Part shown: in pieces, positions 54,266 through 64,000 of the stretch
Position numbering within the stretch: position 1 is the stretch's first letter
Layout of the letters: every line of letters starts with the position of its first letter
Notes under the pieces: model-generated
What the model was told of the DNA's origin: nothing
Database searches by the model: none
The model's input: only the letters and a program-made list of their open reading frames with translations
Program-made: the position numbers and the translations under genes
Origin: Primulina eburnea
Taxonomy: Eukaryota; Streptophyta; Magnoliopsida; Lamiales; Gesneriaceae
NCBI RefSeq assembly: GCF_022965805.1
Contig: NC_133103.1
Coordinates: forward strand, 29,750,329 to 29,814,328
Length of the DNA stretch: 64,000 nucleotides
Reading direction: 5' to 3'

Positions 54266-55453
54266 CGGAGGTTGATGTCCTCTTCTTTATTACGGCTAGC
54301 TTGGGACTCAAACCAATGGACAAATGTGATCCTAACATGTCCTAGTACATGCCTAGGAGCAGCCTTGGGAGCCTGGAATCGAACCAATATCTGAAACCAC
54401 AAAACAAAAGAAAATCGTGAAGCTTGAAAAGGGAGGGCCGAAAATCTGCATGTACATTTTCTGAAATTTCTTGGTGTGTTTCGGTTTTTACATGAAAGGA
54501 TGATCATGAAACATAAAAATAATGATAGTATGACTTGATTGAAGAGTCAAGGAAGAATATATGCATGCCTGGTTTCGTTTTGAACGAAAAACGAATGAAC
54601 AAGACGATACGGCCCGGAGGAGAGGTGGAGCGCTTTCTTTTCTACCTTTCTTGCTCTCGATTTTTCTCTCTTGTTTTTCCATTAGCACCTCACGATTTGT
54701 GTCTCTAAAATCCTCTGAATTTCGGTGATGGAGGGGTGGAGAATGATGGTTGGGAGAGTGAGGGAGATGGGTGCAATATAGGTGGGATGCATGCAAGACC
54801 AAGTCTCCCCCATTTTTGAAATTTGAATTCTTATTTGATATCAAATGATTTGTTGGTGCTTGCTGGGGTGAGGTGGCCGATCATATTACCATCTAGACTA
54901 GGTGATGATAAGGTTGATCATTAATTAAATGGTGCTCCCAAAAATAAAAGAATTGTCCTACTAATTAAATACAAAGAAAGGGTCAAAGGTGGTGAGGTGG
55001 CAAGGCATGCTAAGTCATCCAAGGGGGGCCAAAAATCATCACTAAAAATGAAGGGAAATGTGTTTAGTTACTAAATTTATGACCCTTAAAAGCCTTACAT
55101 ATTCTTTAATTAATTTAGTGAACTAACCCCTTAATTAAGGATCTTAAATGAATTTATTTTCTACTTACCTCAAGTAACTTAAATAATTCCTTAAACTTCT
55201 TTATTAACTTAAATTAACTTACTTGCTAGATAAAATAAATTCTGGAAATGATTTCTAAATCTTAAATTTTATCTCTAAACTCAAACTTCAGTCCGGCCTC
55301 ACTGAATTAACTGAAATGATAAAAATTCAAACTACTATGATAAAATAATTAAATTAAGGAAAAGCATTTAAATAATCATGCAATAAAAATCATTTTAATT
55401 TAAATACTAGAATCATGCATGGCTTATACGTAGTCTAAGTTACGGGTTCTACA
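54266..55453 (-). repeat. Truncated 5' LTR of the second Tekay-like element
   Basis: Matches 48920-50106 of the 3' LTR at high identity and ends GGTTCTACA before CCATA. The deletion joint at about 54265-54275 shares GGAGGTTG with the corresponding LTR position near 48921, a possible microhomology. Frame 54488-54844 parallels 49160-49456 because both are LTR. Confidence 0.9.
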
Positions 55454-55458
55454 CCATA

Positions 55459-55509
55459 TGCAGTAATTCCAAACATCTTGAAGTTGATTTACTACCTTTG
55501 TTTTTGAAG
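55459..55509 (-). pseudogene. pol: Copia integrase N-terminal linker between two insertions
   Basis: The minus strand reads 'KNKGSKSTSRCLELLHM', the usual lead-in to copia integrase. It joins 'CSACQLGKKIRSS' (right of the CACTA element) to 'DLFGP' (left of the Tekay-like element). This 50-bp island proves that both insertions hit one copia gene. Confidence 0.9.
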
Positions 55510-55512
55510 CTG

Positions 55513-56712
55513 CACTACAACAAAAACGGCTTTCCGCAGCGCGCATATGGGCTTTCCGCAGCGTGCATTGCACGCTGCAAAGTTGGAAGCTGTTAAAAGT
55601 TCAAGTTTATCCGCAGCGTGCATGTGCATGTGGACGCTGTTCATATAACTTTCCGCAGCGTGCAATATACGCCGTTAGTAGCCATAAAAAATAAAATATT
55701 AGCGACGGTTTTAGACAAAACATTCGCCAATTGGCGACAAATCAAATCCGCCTCTCGTAGCGACGGTCTTCAAATATAGGGACCGTTTTATAGTTTTGCG
55801 ACGAACAGTCGCTAAATTTTGCGTAAAAATAAAAAAAAATTACTTTTATAATTTAGTAATTTTTTTATAAAACTACAATACAATTATAATAATAATACTC
55901 ATAATTATAATTAACAACTAAAAAATTAACCAAAAATTGAAACAAAAACACGTATCTAAATCGAAACTAAAATCTTATAAGTAGAGAAAATTTTAAGTGT
56001 TGTGAAGTGGCGTGGAGGAAAATAGAACGGAGAGCTGATATAAATAGTGAATTTGCGATTTTGTAGCGACGGTTTAGTAAACAACCGTCGCCGATGTATG
56101 GCTATTAGCGACGGTTACTATAAACCTGTCGCCGATGCTACATCGGCGACGGATTCCTCTAACCCGTCACTAAATGTGGCGTTAAAATCACTTTCTAAAT
56201 TAGCGACGCTTTACTGAAACAGTCGCTAATTTAAAAAATTTGGACAGCGTGCTAATAATATGCATGCCGTGAATAATACTATTGACGGCGTGCGATTAAT
56301 GTACGTCGTTAATGTCTGAACACGATTTTTTTTTCAAAAAAATAATTTACTATCCGCAGCGTGCTTTTAATGCACGCCGTTAATAGTATCAAGTTACTAT
56401 CCGCAGCGTGCTTTTAATGCACGCCGTCCATAGTAATATCCGCAACGTGCTTTTAATGCAAACTGCGGATAGTAATATCCACAGCATACTTTTAATGCAC
56501 GTCGTTCATAGTATCAATCCGCAGTGTGCTTTGAATGCACGCCGTCAATAGTAATTTCCGTAGCATGCTTTTAATGCACGCCGTTAATAGTATCAAGTGC
56601 AACACTATTAACAGCGCATATATAGGTGCACGCCGTAAAAATTAGTATTCGCAGCATGCTTTTAATGCACGATGTTGATGACGTGCTGCGAAAAATCAAT
56701 TTTCTTGTAGTG
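55513..56712. mobile_element. Non-autonomous CACTA (En/Spm-type) transposon
   Basis: 1200 bp, starting CACTACAACAAAAACG and ending TTTTCTTGTAGTG, with 3-bp target duplication CTG at 55510-55512 and 56713-56715. These are the hallmarks of CACTA elements. It encodes no transposase. The ends are filled with subterminal repeats: CCGCAGCGTGC-type near the left end, GCGACGGTTT-type in the middle and a tandem block on the right. Confidence 0.95.
56350..56690. repeat. Subterminal repeats of the CACTA element
   Basis: About seven imperfect copies of TCCGCAGCGTGCTTTTAATG followed by CACGCCGTTAATAGTA, roughly 45-50 bp apart. Each pairs GCGTGC with GCACGC around TTTTAAT to form a hairpin. Subterminal repeats of this kind are where CACTA transposases bind (family knowledge). 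Confidence 0.8.
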
Positions 56713-56715
56713 CTG

Positions 56716-57182
56716 GATCTGATCTTTTTTCCAAGCTGACATGCAGAACAGACATGATTCTTAACAAAACTAATCTCAGGCAAACCATCAACTATGCTCT
56801 GCTTCTTGAGATTATTGATTGATTTGAAATTCAGATGATTGAATCTCTTGTGCCAGATCCAATGCTTATCAGTAAGAGAAGCAACTAAACATGTAGGAAC
56901 AGTAGCATGATCTAAGTTCCACGAGACTTTGTAAGTGTTGCCTTCTCTCTTTCCAGTTAATACTGTAGACTCAGCAGAATCTTTAATTGTGCATATGTGC
57001 TTTTGAAAAGCTACATAATAACCATTATCACACAGTTGACTAATGCTAATCAAATTATAACAGAGATTCTCAACCAGTATTACGTCGTTGATAGTTATGT
57101 TACCATGGATAATCTTACCCTTACCCACGATTTTACCTTTTGAATTATCTCCAAAGGTTATCTTTGGTCCAGTACAGTTCAT
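56716..57182 (-). pseudogene. pol: SIRE-type copia integrase zinc-binding region
   Basis: 'MNCTGPKITFGDNSKGKIVG', 'ENLCYNLISISQLCDNGYYV' and 'HWIWHKRFNHLNFKSINNL' with 'HVCSACQLGKKIRSS' (HHCC). The apparent frame runs on into the CACTA element to 56571, which is not real coding. The true continuation is at 55509. Confidence 0.9.
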
Positions 57183-57530
57183 TATTTCTTATAGCAGATT
57201 TTTCTATCCAGTCATGTGTCTGGAACTTCCACTATCCAGATACCATGTGGATCTGCTTACTTTAGCTTTCTTCACATGTTCCTGCAAACACAAATTTTAG
57301 TAACGGGTACCCAATCTACTTGGGTCCATGCCTTATTAGTCTCTTAGGAACCCACATTTATACAATTTTCGATGATTTAGTACTTCAGGTATCCATAGAG
57401 GTGTGTGCAGCAGAGGATATGTTATTTCTAACAGTATGCATATTGGGATGATGTTTTTCCCTTCTGTTTGTGTTGTCTAGCCTGTATCTCTTCTGAACAG
57501 GTCTAGAATTATAGTACTGATAGTTTTTAA
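57183..57530 (-). pseudogene. pol: SIRE-type copia aspartic protease region
   Basis: The minus strand near 57215-57275 reads 'STWYLDSGSSRHMTG', the copia protease active site (DSG). It is followed by a stop before 'MNCTGP'. Upstream 'WVPKRL' text near 57345 is the usual linker. Broken in frame but clearly readable. Confidence 0.75.
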
Positions 57531-57533
57531 CCT

Positions 57534-58400
57534 TCATAAGGGGTTGTCCTCCTGAGTTGAATCCTCTACTGGATCCAGCACTCTGGTGAACTTTTCCCTT
57601 AGGTTCAACATATCCAAGACCATAATTCTTCCTTTTGTCATCTGATTTACATTCCTTTCAACTTGAACAGTTGGTACTTCAGGTACATTGGATTTGACAA
57701 AGTGAATGAATTTCCCTTTGCCTTTATCCAGTTCTGGCTTGGTACTGGTTTCAGAAGTGCTTTCATTATTGCTGAATCCGAGACCACTTCTATCTCCGGA
57801 TTGCTTCTGCAATTCTTGCATCTTTTCCAATGAAACAGAAGACTTATTCCAAGCATTTACCAGAATAGACAGCTTCTAATTTTCAGATCTCATTGTCTGG
57901 TAAACTGCCTTCACTTTTTCATTCTCGGTTTTTAACTTACTCATCTCCACTTTCAAATCATTGCAGCTATTCTCTTGCAAGCAAGTGAATTTACTGACTT
58001 GATTTTTTAAGTTTAGATTTTCAATCTTAACTTCCTCGAATGATTGAGAAAATCTCGAGTACTCCCCTACCATGTCATCAATGCTTTAGTTAAATCAGTT
58101 CGTGTAAATTCGTCAGAGTCAAAGTCGAATACCTCTTCAGATGTCGAGTTTGGTTCAACATCTGCCATAAGACACTTGAACTCTTCTGCATCACTTTCAC
58201 TAGAATGACTTTCTGAGTCAGATGACTCAGAACTGGAATCCGCCTATTTAGATTTTCTTTCTTTAGCAATCATCGTTTTGCGGTCTTTTCTGAACTTCTT
58301 GTCATTCCTTTTGTACTCTTTCTTCTTCTGATCATCTTTCTTGGGCTTTGGACAGTCAGCAATAAAGTGACCAATCTTTCCACAATTGAAGCACGCCATA
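57534..58400 (-). pseudogene. gag: SIRE-type copia gag C-terminus with zinc knuckle and coiled coil
   Basis: 58349-58399 reads 'MACFNCGKIGHFIADCPK', a CX2CX4HX4C knuckle, followed by a Lys-rich run and an acidic Ser-rich tract. 57876-58073 is a coiled coil ('EVKIENLNLKNQVSKFTCLQ', 'EMSKLKTENEKVKAVYQTMR'). 57534-57830 continues to protease. Frame breaks lie near 58075 and 57870. Confidence 0.8.
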
Positions 58401-59273
58401 TCACCAGGTGGTGCAATCTTTCTTGAAGTTCCGATTAGGGTTTTGGTAAGCTCGGTGATTCTTCTTCATGAACCTGGAGAACTTTTTTACAACGAGAGAC
58501 ATAGCGTCATTGCTGATCTTTTCATCAGTCTTTTCAGAAGTACTCTCAATAAATGTAGTAGGTACTGCTTGTGGGATGACTACAGCAGCAGCAGTAGAAG
58601 TAGTAGCAGTAGTTGCAGCAAGGGCTTTGGTTGGCAGGTTTGTTGAAGGCTCTTCTCCGCTTCTCACTTCTAGCTCGAACTCATTGTTTAGGTATTTAGA
58701 GACTCTCATAGCCATTGTTTTGACGTCACATTCCCTAAGTAAAGCTCTCATCACCTTGAGTGCTATTTCTCTGTTGCTATGCTCTTTACCAAGGGCTGCT
58801 AGTTCATTAACGAGGCTGCTGAATCGTTCATCAAACTCATTTAGATTTTCTCAAGCCTTCATTTTCAGGTTTTCAAACTTCTACATTCCTACAGACAATT
58901 TATTTTTCTTCGTCTGCTCATTTCCTTCACATATCTGAATGAGCTTTTCCCAGATTTCTTTCGCAGTAGAACACATCTTGATTTTACTTGATGTGTTTTT
59001 ATCAAGAGTTTTATAGAGAATATCTTTCGCAACATTGCCAAGATTAGCTTTCTTCTTGTCTTTTCCAGTCCATTCGTTTCTTGATTTTTCAATCATTTGT
59101 GGTGCATCTTCAGTAACTGCAATAGCTGTATTTGGTTTTAAGATCTTTAATGGACCATCTGTGATGACATACCACATGTCATCATCTTGGGCCGCCAGAT
59201 GAGTTTGCATCCGGATCTTCCAATCATCAAAATCTTCTTTCGAGAACATGGGAACCTTGCTAAAATGTGCCAT
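58401..59273 (-). pseudogene. gag: SIRE-type copia gag N-terminal part
   Basis: Starts 'MAHFSKVPMFSKEDFDDWKI' at 59273, with 'MQTHLAAQDDDMWYVITDGP' and 'CSTAKEIWEKLIQICEGNEQ', the UBN2-type copia capsid. 58401-58754 continues ('DVKTMAMRVSKYLNNEFELE', 'AMSLVVKKFSRFMKKNHRAY'). Stops near 58755-58880 interrupt it. Confidence 0.85.
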
Positions 59274-59306
59274 AACTGTTGCAAATTTTCAGAACAAGAT
59301 AAATCT

Positions 59307-59318
59307 GCTCTGATACCA
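59307..59318 (-). other. Primer-binding site of the SIRE-type copia element
   Basis: The minus strand reads TGGTATCAGAGC, the initiator methionine tRNA primer site, 34 bp before the gag ATG. It sets the 5' end and minus orientation of the 25769-60297 element. Confidence 0.9.
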
Positions 59319-60297
59319 CTTCTTGGGGATCGATGTAGAGTTTAGAGGGGGGTGAATAAACTCTTCTCCTCTGTTGATAGTTTTTGCAAAGGGTGCTAGA
59401 ATCCTGTTACAGATTGTAGATGTTCTTGTTCAATAGTACGTCCAGCAGATCACAAAAGTAAGTGCGGAAACCATCCGATGGAGTATGTTAAAACAGTAAT
59501 AACATTAGACAATAAAACAATAGTTGTTTCTGGATGTTCGAAGATAAAATTCTCTACGTCTCCCCTTCTTCTGTTTCCAGAAGGTATCACTAAAAGACTT
59601 TGGATTTTACAGTGCAACACTTGTACACACCCACTTCAGCAGGGCTTATCTTTTGCCTACTGAAACTTTTACTAACTAAACACAAAGTCACTCAGTAAAA
59701 TAAAGTTCTGGGAAAGACTTTTTTCCAGTTTATAAACTCTTCTCGAAATATAGTAAGGTGTTTTGCTTGAAGAGATGAAGAAACAGCAGTAAAAAATGAT
59801 CTCCAAAGATCAGATGTAACATATGAAGCGTGTACTACTTTTCTGCAATTTTGAGTTTGGAAGATGGTGATTGATTCGCGGTTGCTCAAATTAGCGTTGG
59901 ATAGATAGAAGATCAATGGTCATCTTCAAGTGGTTTTGATCCATATATAGATAACTTGAATCCAATGTCTATAATAAAAAGCGGCTCTTTTGATGTCTGA
60001 AAGAAACAACTTTATTCCTTAAATGGATCCTGCAAAAAGCTTTCAACACAATCAGTCTTGTTACTTACTAAAATGGGTAAATCGAATTAAATGACTTAGT
60101 ACAGCATTTAATGGTGCAATAAATACTTGTACTCGATAAAGTAACGGTAACATTTAAGACTACTTCAGTTAGCATAAAAGACATCAAGTTATCTTAATTC
60201 CATACTCGGTTCTACTTCTGGTTAACTAAATTCTGAGAACTTAGTCCTACTTTTATATTGTCTACTGATTTTGACTAACAGCCTGCTGTTTTTGTCC
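59319..60297 (-). repeat. 5' LTR of the SIRE-type copia element
   Basis: About 970 bp, non-coding, right of the primer site. 60141-60297 matches the 3' LTR remnant 25769-25945. The block GACGTAGAGAATTTTATCTTC (minus, near 59555) echoes the LTR of the non-autonomous copia near 8346. The outermost end is cut by the + strand copia at 60298. A weak TATA-like run is at 59944-59950. Confidence 0.75.
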
Positions 60298-62040
60298 AGC
60301 CTCATGAACCTGATTTTACTGAGATGCAATCAGTAATAGATATGAATAGAGGACACGATCAAATGTATACTGATCAAAATGTTTCAGAGGATACTGAAGA
60401 GATCCTACTACAAGATAATCTTGATCCAACTCAAACAAAAATCTTCTCAAAACCAAGCTATAGATGGAGCAAAACACATCTTCCTTCACTTGTAGTTGGT
60501 AATCCCTCAGCACCTCTTAGAACTAGGAAACAAATGATAAATAAATTTATGCATGCAACATTCATATCCCAATTAGAACCTAAGAAATTGAAGAGACTCT
60601 TACTGATTATAGTTGGATTGAAGTTATGCGAGATGAATTAACTCAATTTAAAAGAAATAATATTTGGTATCTAGTTCCTAGACCTAGTCATTAATTGGTA
60701 ATCGGTACCAAGTGGGTATTCAGAAATAAGTTGAATGAAGATGGCGTAGTAATTAGAAACAAGGCCAAATTAGTGACTCAAATTTTCAACAAGAGGAAAT
60801 TATAGACTTCGACGAGACTTTGCATCAGTAGCTCGATTAGAAGCTACTAAAATCTTTCTTGCTTTTTTTGCTTAAGAATTTCAAGATATTTCAAATTGAT
60901 ATCAAAATTACCTTCCTAAATGGTCTATTAAAATGAGGTATATGGGGAACAAACTTTAGGATTTATTGATTATACTCTGCCAAATCATGCTTACAAACTG
61001 CATAAAGCTTTATATGACTTAAAGAAGGCACCAAGTGCATGGTATGATACTATGTCTCAACGTCAAAATAATCATGAATTTTTATCATATCACTATACAA
61101 GACACTGTTGAAATTTTCTAAAAATGATCAATTTTTACTTATACAAATTTATGTAGATGATATTATTTTTGGTTCTACTAATTCAAAACTGTCAGATAAA
61201 TTTACCAAGTTAATGTAGGACAAACTCAAAATGAGCATGATAGTAAAACTGAAATTTTTCTTAGGATTACAAATTAGACAACTGGAATTTACAATCTTGA
61301 TAAATTAAGCAAAATAAACCAAGGTGATATTGAAAAAGTTTTTTATGGAGACTTGTTCTTCATCAACAACCCAATGAGTTCATCAACTAAGCTTGATAAA
61401 GATGAAGAGATAAATTCAGTAGAGGTGACTCAGTACCGAGGTTTTATTGGATCATTGCTTTATTTTACAGCCAGTATACCAAATATAATGTTTACAGTAT
61501 GTATTTGTGTTAGGTTTCTATTTGACCCTAAGCAATTTCATGTTATTGTTGCTAAAAGAATACTGAAATATTTAAAACACTCAGAACGTTGGACCGTGGT
61601 ATCAAAAAGATTCCATGTTATTTAATTTGATATTCAAATGTTGATTACTTAGAATGTAAATCCATTAGGAAAAAAACAAGTGATTCATGCAAATTTCTCG
61701 GTGATCGCCTAATATTATGGTTCAGTAAAAAGAAGAATTGCATTGCTACATAAACTTCTGGAGCTGACTATTTGGCTACTGGAAGTTGTTGTTCTCAGTA
61801 GCTATGAATTCAGCAGCAGCTACATGCATAAGGAATGCAAGCTTCTAAATCTTCTAATTTCTATGAAAACTCCAGTGCGATTGCGATCACATATAATCCA
61901 GTGTTGCATTCCAGAAATCATAACGATACCACGTTATGAAGAAATATATCAGAGTGGAATATGTGTCTATTGACAAACAAGATGCTGATTTCTTCACCAA
62001 ATCACTCACATGGGCTAAGTTTTCATATATCATAAATATA
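60298..62040 (+). pseudogene. pol: Decayed second SIRE-type copia pol (+ strand)
   Basis: 60324-60641 matches the integrase-RT linker ('THLPSLVVGNPSAPLRTRKQ'). RT pieces follow in broken frames: 'GTKWVFRNKLNEDG' near 60705, a YVDDIIFGST-type active site near 61150, and 'FLGLQIRQL' near 61265. RNase H at 61353-61625 ('VEVTQYRGFIGSLLYFTASI') ends near 62040 with 'DADFFTKSL'. Many indels and stops. It is opposite in orientation to the 25769-60297 element. Confidence 0.85.
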
Positions 62041-63370
62041 CACTACAACAAAAACGGCATACGACAACGGATTTTATCGGTTGTCGTAGCATTTTTAAAA
62101 CTGTTGTAACTGAGGGTGTGGTTGAAAGTCCGTTCAACGAAAATGGTTTTTATCTATTCTGGTAGGTAGAATTTGCGACAGTTTTTGAAAATCGTCGCTT
62201 ATTATTAGCGACGGTTTTATTCAATTAACGACGGTTTTTCAAACCGTCACTAAAATGATAACCGCCGCTATATTTAGCGACAATTAGCATATATAGACCG
62301 TTGCTAATTTCAGCGACATACTTTAATCATGATTTCCTTCGCTAACTTGTTTCGAAAAATAAATAAAAATTTCTTTTAATAATTTAATAAATCTAAATGA
62401 AACTAAAATCGTGTAAAAGAGAAAAATTTTAAGTGTCGTAAAGTAGTTAAAATCGTGTACATGAGATAAATTTTAAGTGTTATGAAGTAGTGAGAAAAAT
62501 TTTATGAAGTAGTGAGAAAAATTTTAAGTGTTATGAAGTAATGACAAAAATTTTAAGTTTTAAGTGTTATGAAGTAGTGAGAAAAATTTTAAGTGGTGTG
62601 TGAAGTGATAAAATTGTGTAAGAGAGAAAAATTTTAAGTGTTGTGGAGGAAAATCGACCGAAAATGGAGTTATTTATAGAGCTTGTGCGACGGTTTGTTG
62701 TTAAACCGTCACTTAGTTTACGTTAGAGACGGTTTTCATAAACCCGTCACCAAATTTAGCGACGGGTTTAGACAAACCGTCGCTAAATGTAGCGGTTGTT
62801 TTAAAAAACTGTCGCATGTTTAGCGACAGGTGTTGTAAAACAGTCGCTAATTTTAAACATGCGACGAATTTTCTTACATCTAAAACTGTCGCAATAAGTA
62901 GCGACAGTTTGTCTACAACCGTCGCTAATTTGAACTTAGCGCCGGTTATTATAAAACCGTCGCTAAAGTTAGCGACGGCTTTTTAAAATCTGTCGCTAAA
63001 TATGGCAACTTTTTCCAAATCTGTTGTTGTTTGTCCAAAAGCCACGCTGATCGACAACGATTTTTAAAACCGTTGTCGAATGTCCAAAAAAACACGCTAA
63101 TAGACAACGGTTTAAAAAGACCGTTTTTGTTTGTCAAAAAAACATGCTAATCGACAACGGTTTTCAAAAACCACTGTCGATTGTCCAAAAAAACTCGCCG
63201 AAAGACAACAGTTCGTAGAACCGTTGTCTTTTGCCCTAAATTAACGCTAAAAGACAACGATTTTTAGAAAACCGTTGTCGTTGACCCCCTAAAAAACAAA
63301 AGTTTTTACAAAACCGTTGTCTTTGACCCCCTATAAAACAACGATTTTTTCACTAAAACCAGTTGTTAAA
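62041..63370. mobile_element. Second CACTA-like element, right end lost
   Basis: The left end CACTACAACAAAAACGGC is identical to the first CACTA element for its first 18 bases. No matching TTGTAGTG end or target duplication was found before the copia sequence resumes at about 63371. The interior has inverted GCGACGGTTT/AAACCGTCGC repeats (62190-63000) and GACAACGGTTTT/AAACCGTTGTC repeats (63040-63350). No transposase. Confidence 0.75.
62450..62645. repeat. Short tandem repeats in the second CACTA-like element
   Basis: Four to five imperfect copies of GAAGTAGTGAGAAAAATTTT with AAGTGTTAT, about 30-45 bp apart. They resemble a single-copy block in the first CACTA element near 55985-56010 (GAGAAAATTTTAAGTGTTGT). 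Confidence 0.7.
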
Positions 63371-63541
63371 TGGGTAAAAAGTCTGTATGTATGCTCTTTC
63401 GTTGCCTCATCTTCATTTTACTTTACTCTCAGCAAAATTTTCTAATTCTTGCTTTCACTACTCTCTGCACCCTTCTTATTTTCACATATTTGATTCATAG
63501 CTTACTATCTTTCAAAATCTACTATAATGACATCTTAAAGG
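63371..63541 (+). other. Spacer before the second envelope-like ORF
   Basis: AT-rich, T-rich, with no recognisable coding region. It belongs to the + strand copia element between RNase H and the envelope-like ORF. Confidence 0.4.
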
Positions 63542-64000
63542 ATGAATGCTTCTCAAGTGAACTTCGAATATGTCTATGGATTGGAAGATGTTGCGAGGCT
63601 ATGTTCAAAACCCTTGAGAATACTGGACTCCGTCCATTTCTCAGTTTTCAAGTTGTTATCTATGAAGATATCTTATTGGATTTTTTTGCCAAGGCCACAG
63701 TCATTACTAAGAAACAAATTTCATACTAATTTAATGAGTTGGTGTATTTGTTCAACGAAGCCATGTTTGGTTATACTTTCTTCTGCCTATCGAAGGACTC
63801 TCATAATTTTCCAAGCTATCCCCTTATGTTTATTTTTCAAATGAACCTGAAGTGATCACTCTTTGATTCTGGTATTTCCGTTTCTTGAAAAAAGAATGAG
63901 ATGCAGATGGAAACGAGGTTCTTATGGACGTCATCTCGAAAGCTCTGCTAGTGAAGGCTGGATCCTTTGATGCCAACACCAAAGAGAAGTTTCTGGTGGT
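63542..64000 (+). pseudogene. Envelope-like ORF of the + strand SIRE-type copia, runs off the window
   Basis: 'MNASQVNFEYVYGLEDVARL' starts in one frame and 'LENTGLRPFLSFQVVIYEDI' with 'LLDFFAKATVIT' follows in the next. After a decayed stretch, 'MDVISKALLVKAGSFDANTK' lies at about 63924-63984. These match the N-terminal part and core of the minus-strand envelope-like ORF (31382 and 28555). At least two frameshifts. The 3' part lies outside the window. Confidence 0.75.

Larger units (their letters stand above)
47054..55453 (-). mobile_element. Second Tekay-like chromovirus, internally deleted
   Basis: Left (3') LTR 47054-50106, pol and gag 50110-54265, then a truncated right (5') LTR 54266-55453. 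The LTR ends are TATAACCG and GGTTCTACA. The chromodomain at the pol end marks a chromovirus. The primer site, 5' leader, gag start and about 1.9 kb of the 5' LTR are missing, and gag is joined straight to the LTR middle. Inserted in the copia integrase with CCATA duplication. Confidence 0.95.

Noticed and set aside
56571..56712. C-terminal extension of the copia integrase frame
   Set aside because: These codons lie inside the CACTA element beyond its GTAGTG end, so they are not part of the gene.

Overview
This is plant nuclear DNA made almost entirely of nested LTR retrotransposons and non-autonomous CACTA DNA transposons. I found no intact host gene that is independent of a transposon. The base composition, the chromovirus, Athila, Tat and SIRE lineages, the 5-bp target-site duplications and the CACTA termini indicate a flowering plant. 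The wording of the SIRE-type 'envelope-like' ORF resembles what I remember from asterids, possibly Lamiales, but that placement is a weak inference.

Layout. 1-2115 is LTR-type sequence in + orientation carrying a 73-bp palindromic tandem repeat. 2262-12716 is a minus-strand, non-coding, large-LTR element (LARD-like); its 5' LTR is interrupted by a complete non-autonomous copia element at 7193-10816 (target duplication ATTAC). 12717-16070 is a decayed Tekay/Del-type chromovirus (chromodomain, integrase, RNase H, gutted RT). 16072-25768 is a Tat/Retand-type gypsy element on the minus strand: gag, protease, RT, two RNase H domains and integrase, then a 59-bp minisatellite of about 20 units, then an intron-containing antisense gene on the + strand.

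25769-60297 is one SIRE-type Ty1/copia element on the minus strand (LTR, primer site, gag, protease, integrase, RT, RNase H, envelope-like ORF). Its envelope-like ORF is duplicated in tandem (2.5 kb units). Three later insertions split its coding frame: an Athila-like gypsy element at 33383-44623 (duplication ATCTC), a Tekay-like element at 47054-55453 (CCATA) and a CACTA element at 55513-56712 (CTG). Reading the copia frame across each insertion confirms the boundaries. 60298-64000 is a second, decayed copia of the same type on the + strand, split by a second CACTA-like element.

The most unusual object is the Athila-like element. Where many Athila elements carry an envelope-like gene, it carries two foreign reading frames: a cysteine-rich basic protein resembling carlavirus nucleic-acid-binding proteins (36995-37435), and an intronless copy of LOG, the plant enzyme that releases active cytokinin (36186-36825, frameshifted near its 3' end). 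Both are on the element's sense strand inside a matched pair of 1579-bp LTRs with a perfect target duplication, so they belong to the transposon. A mobile element carrying a possible silencing-interfering protein and a cytokinin-activating enzyme would be a notable cargo pair, but both functions are inferred from family resemblance only.
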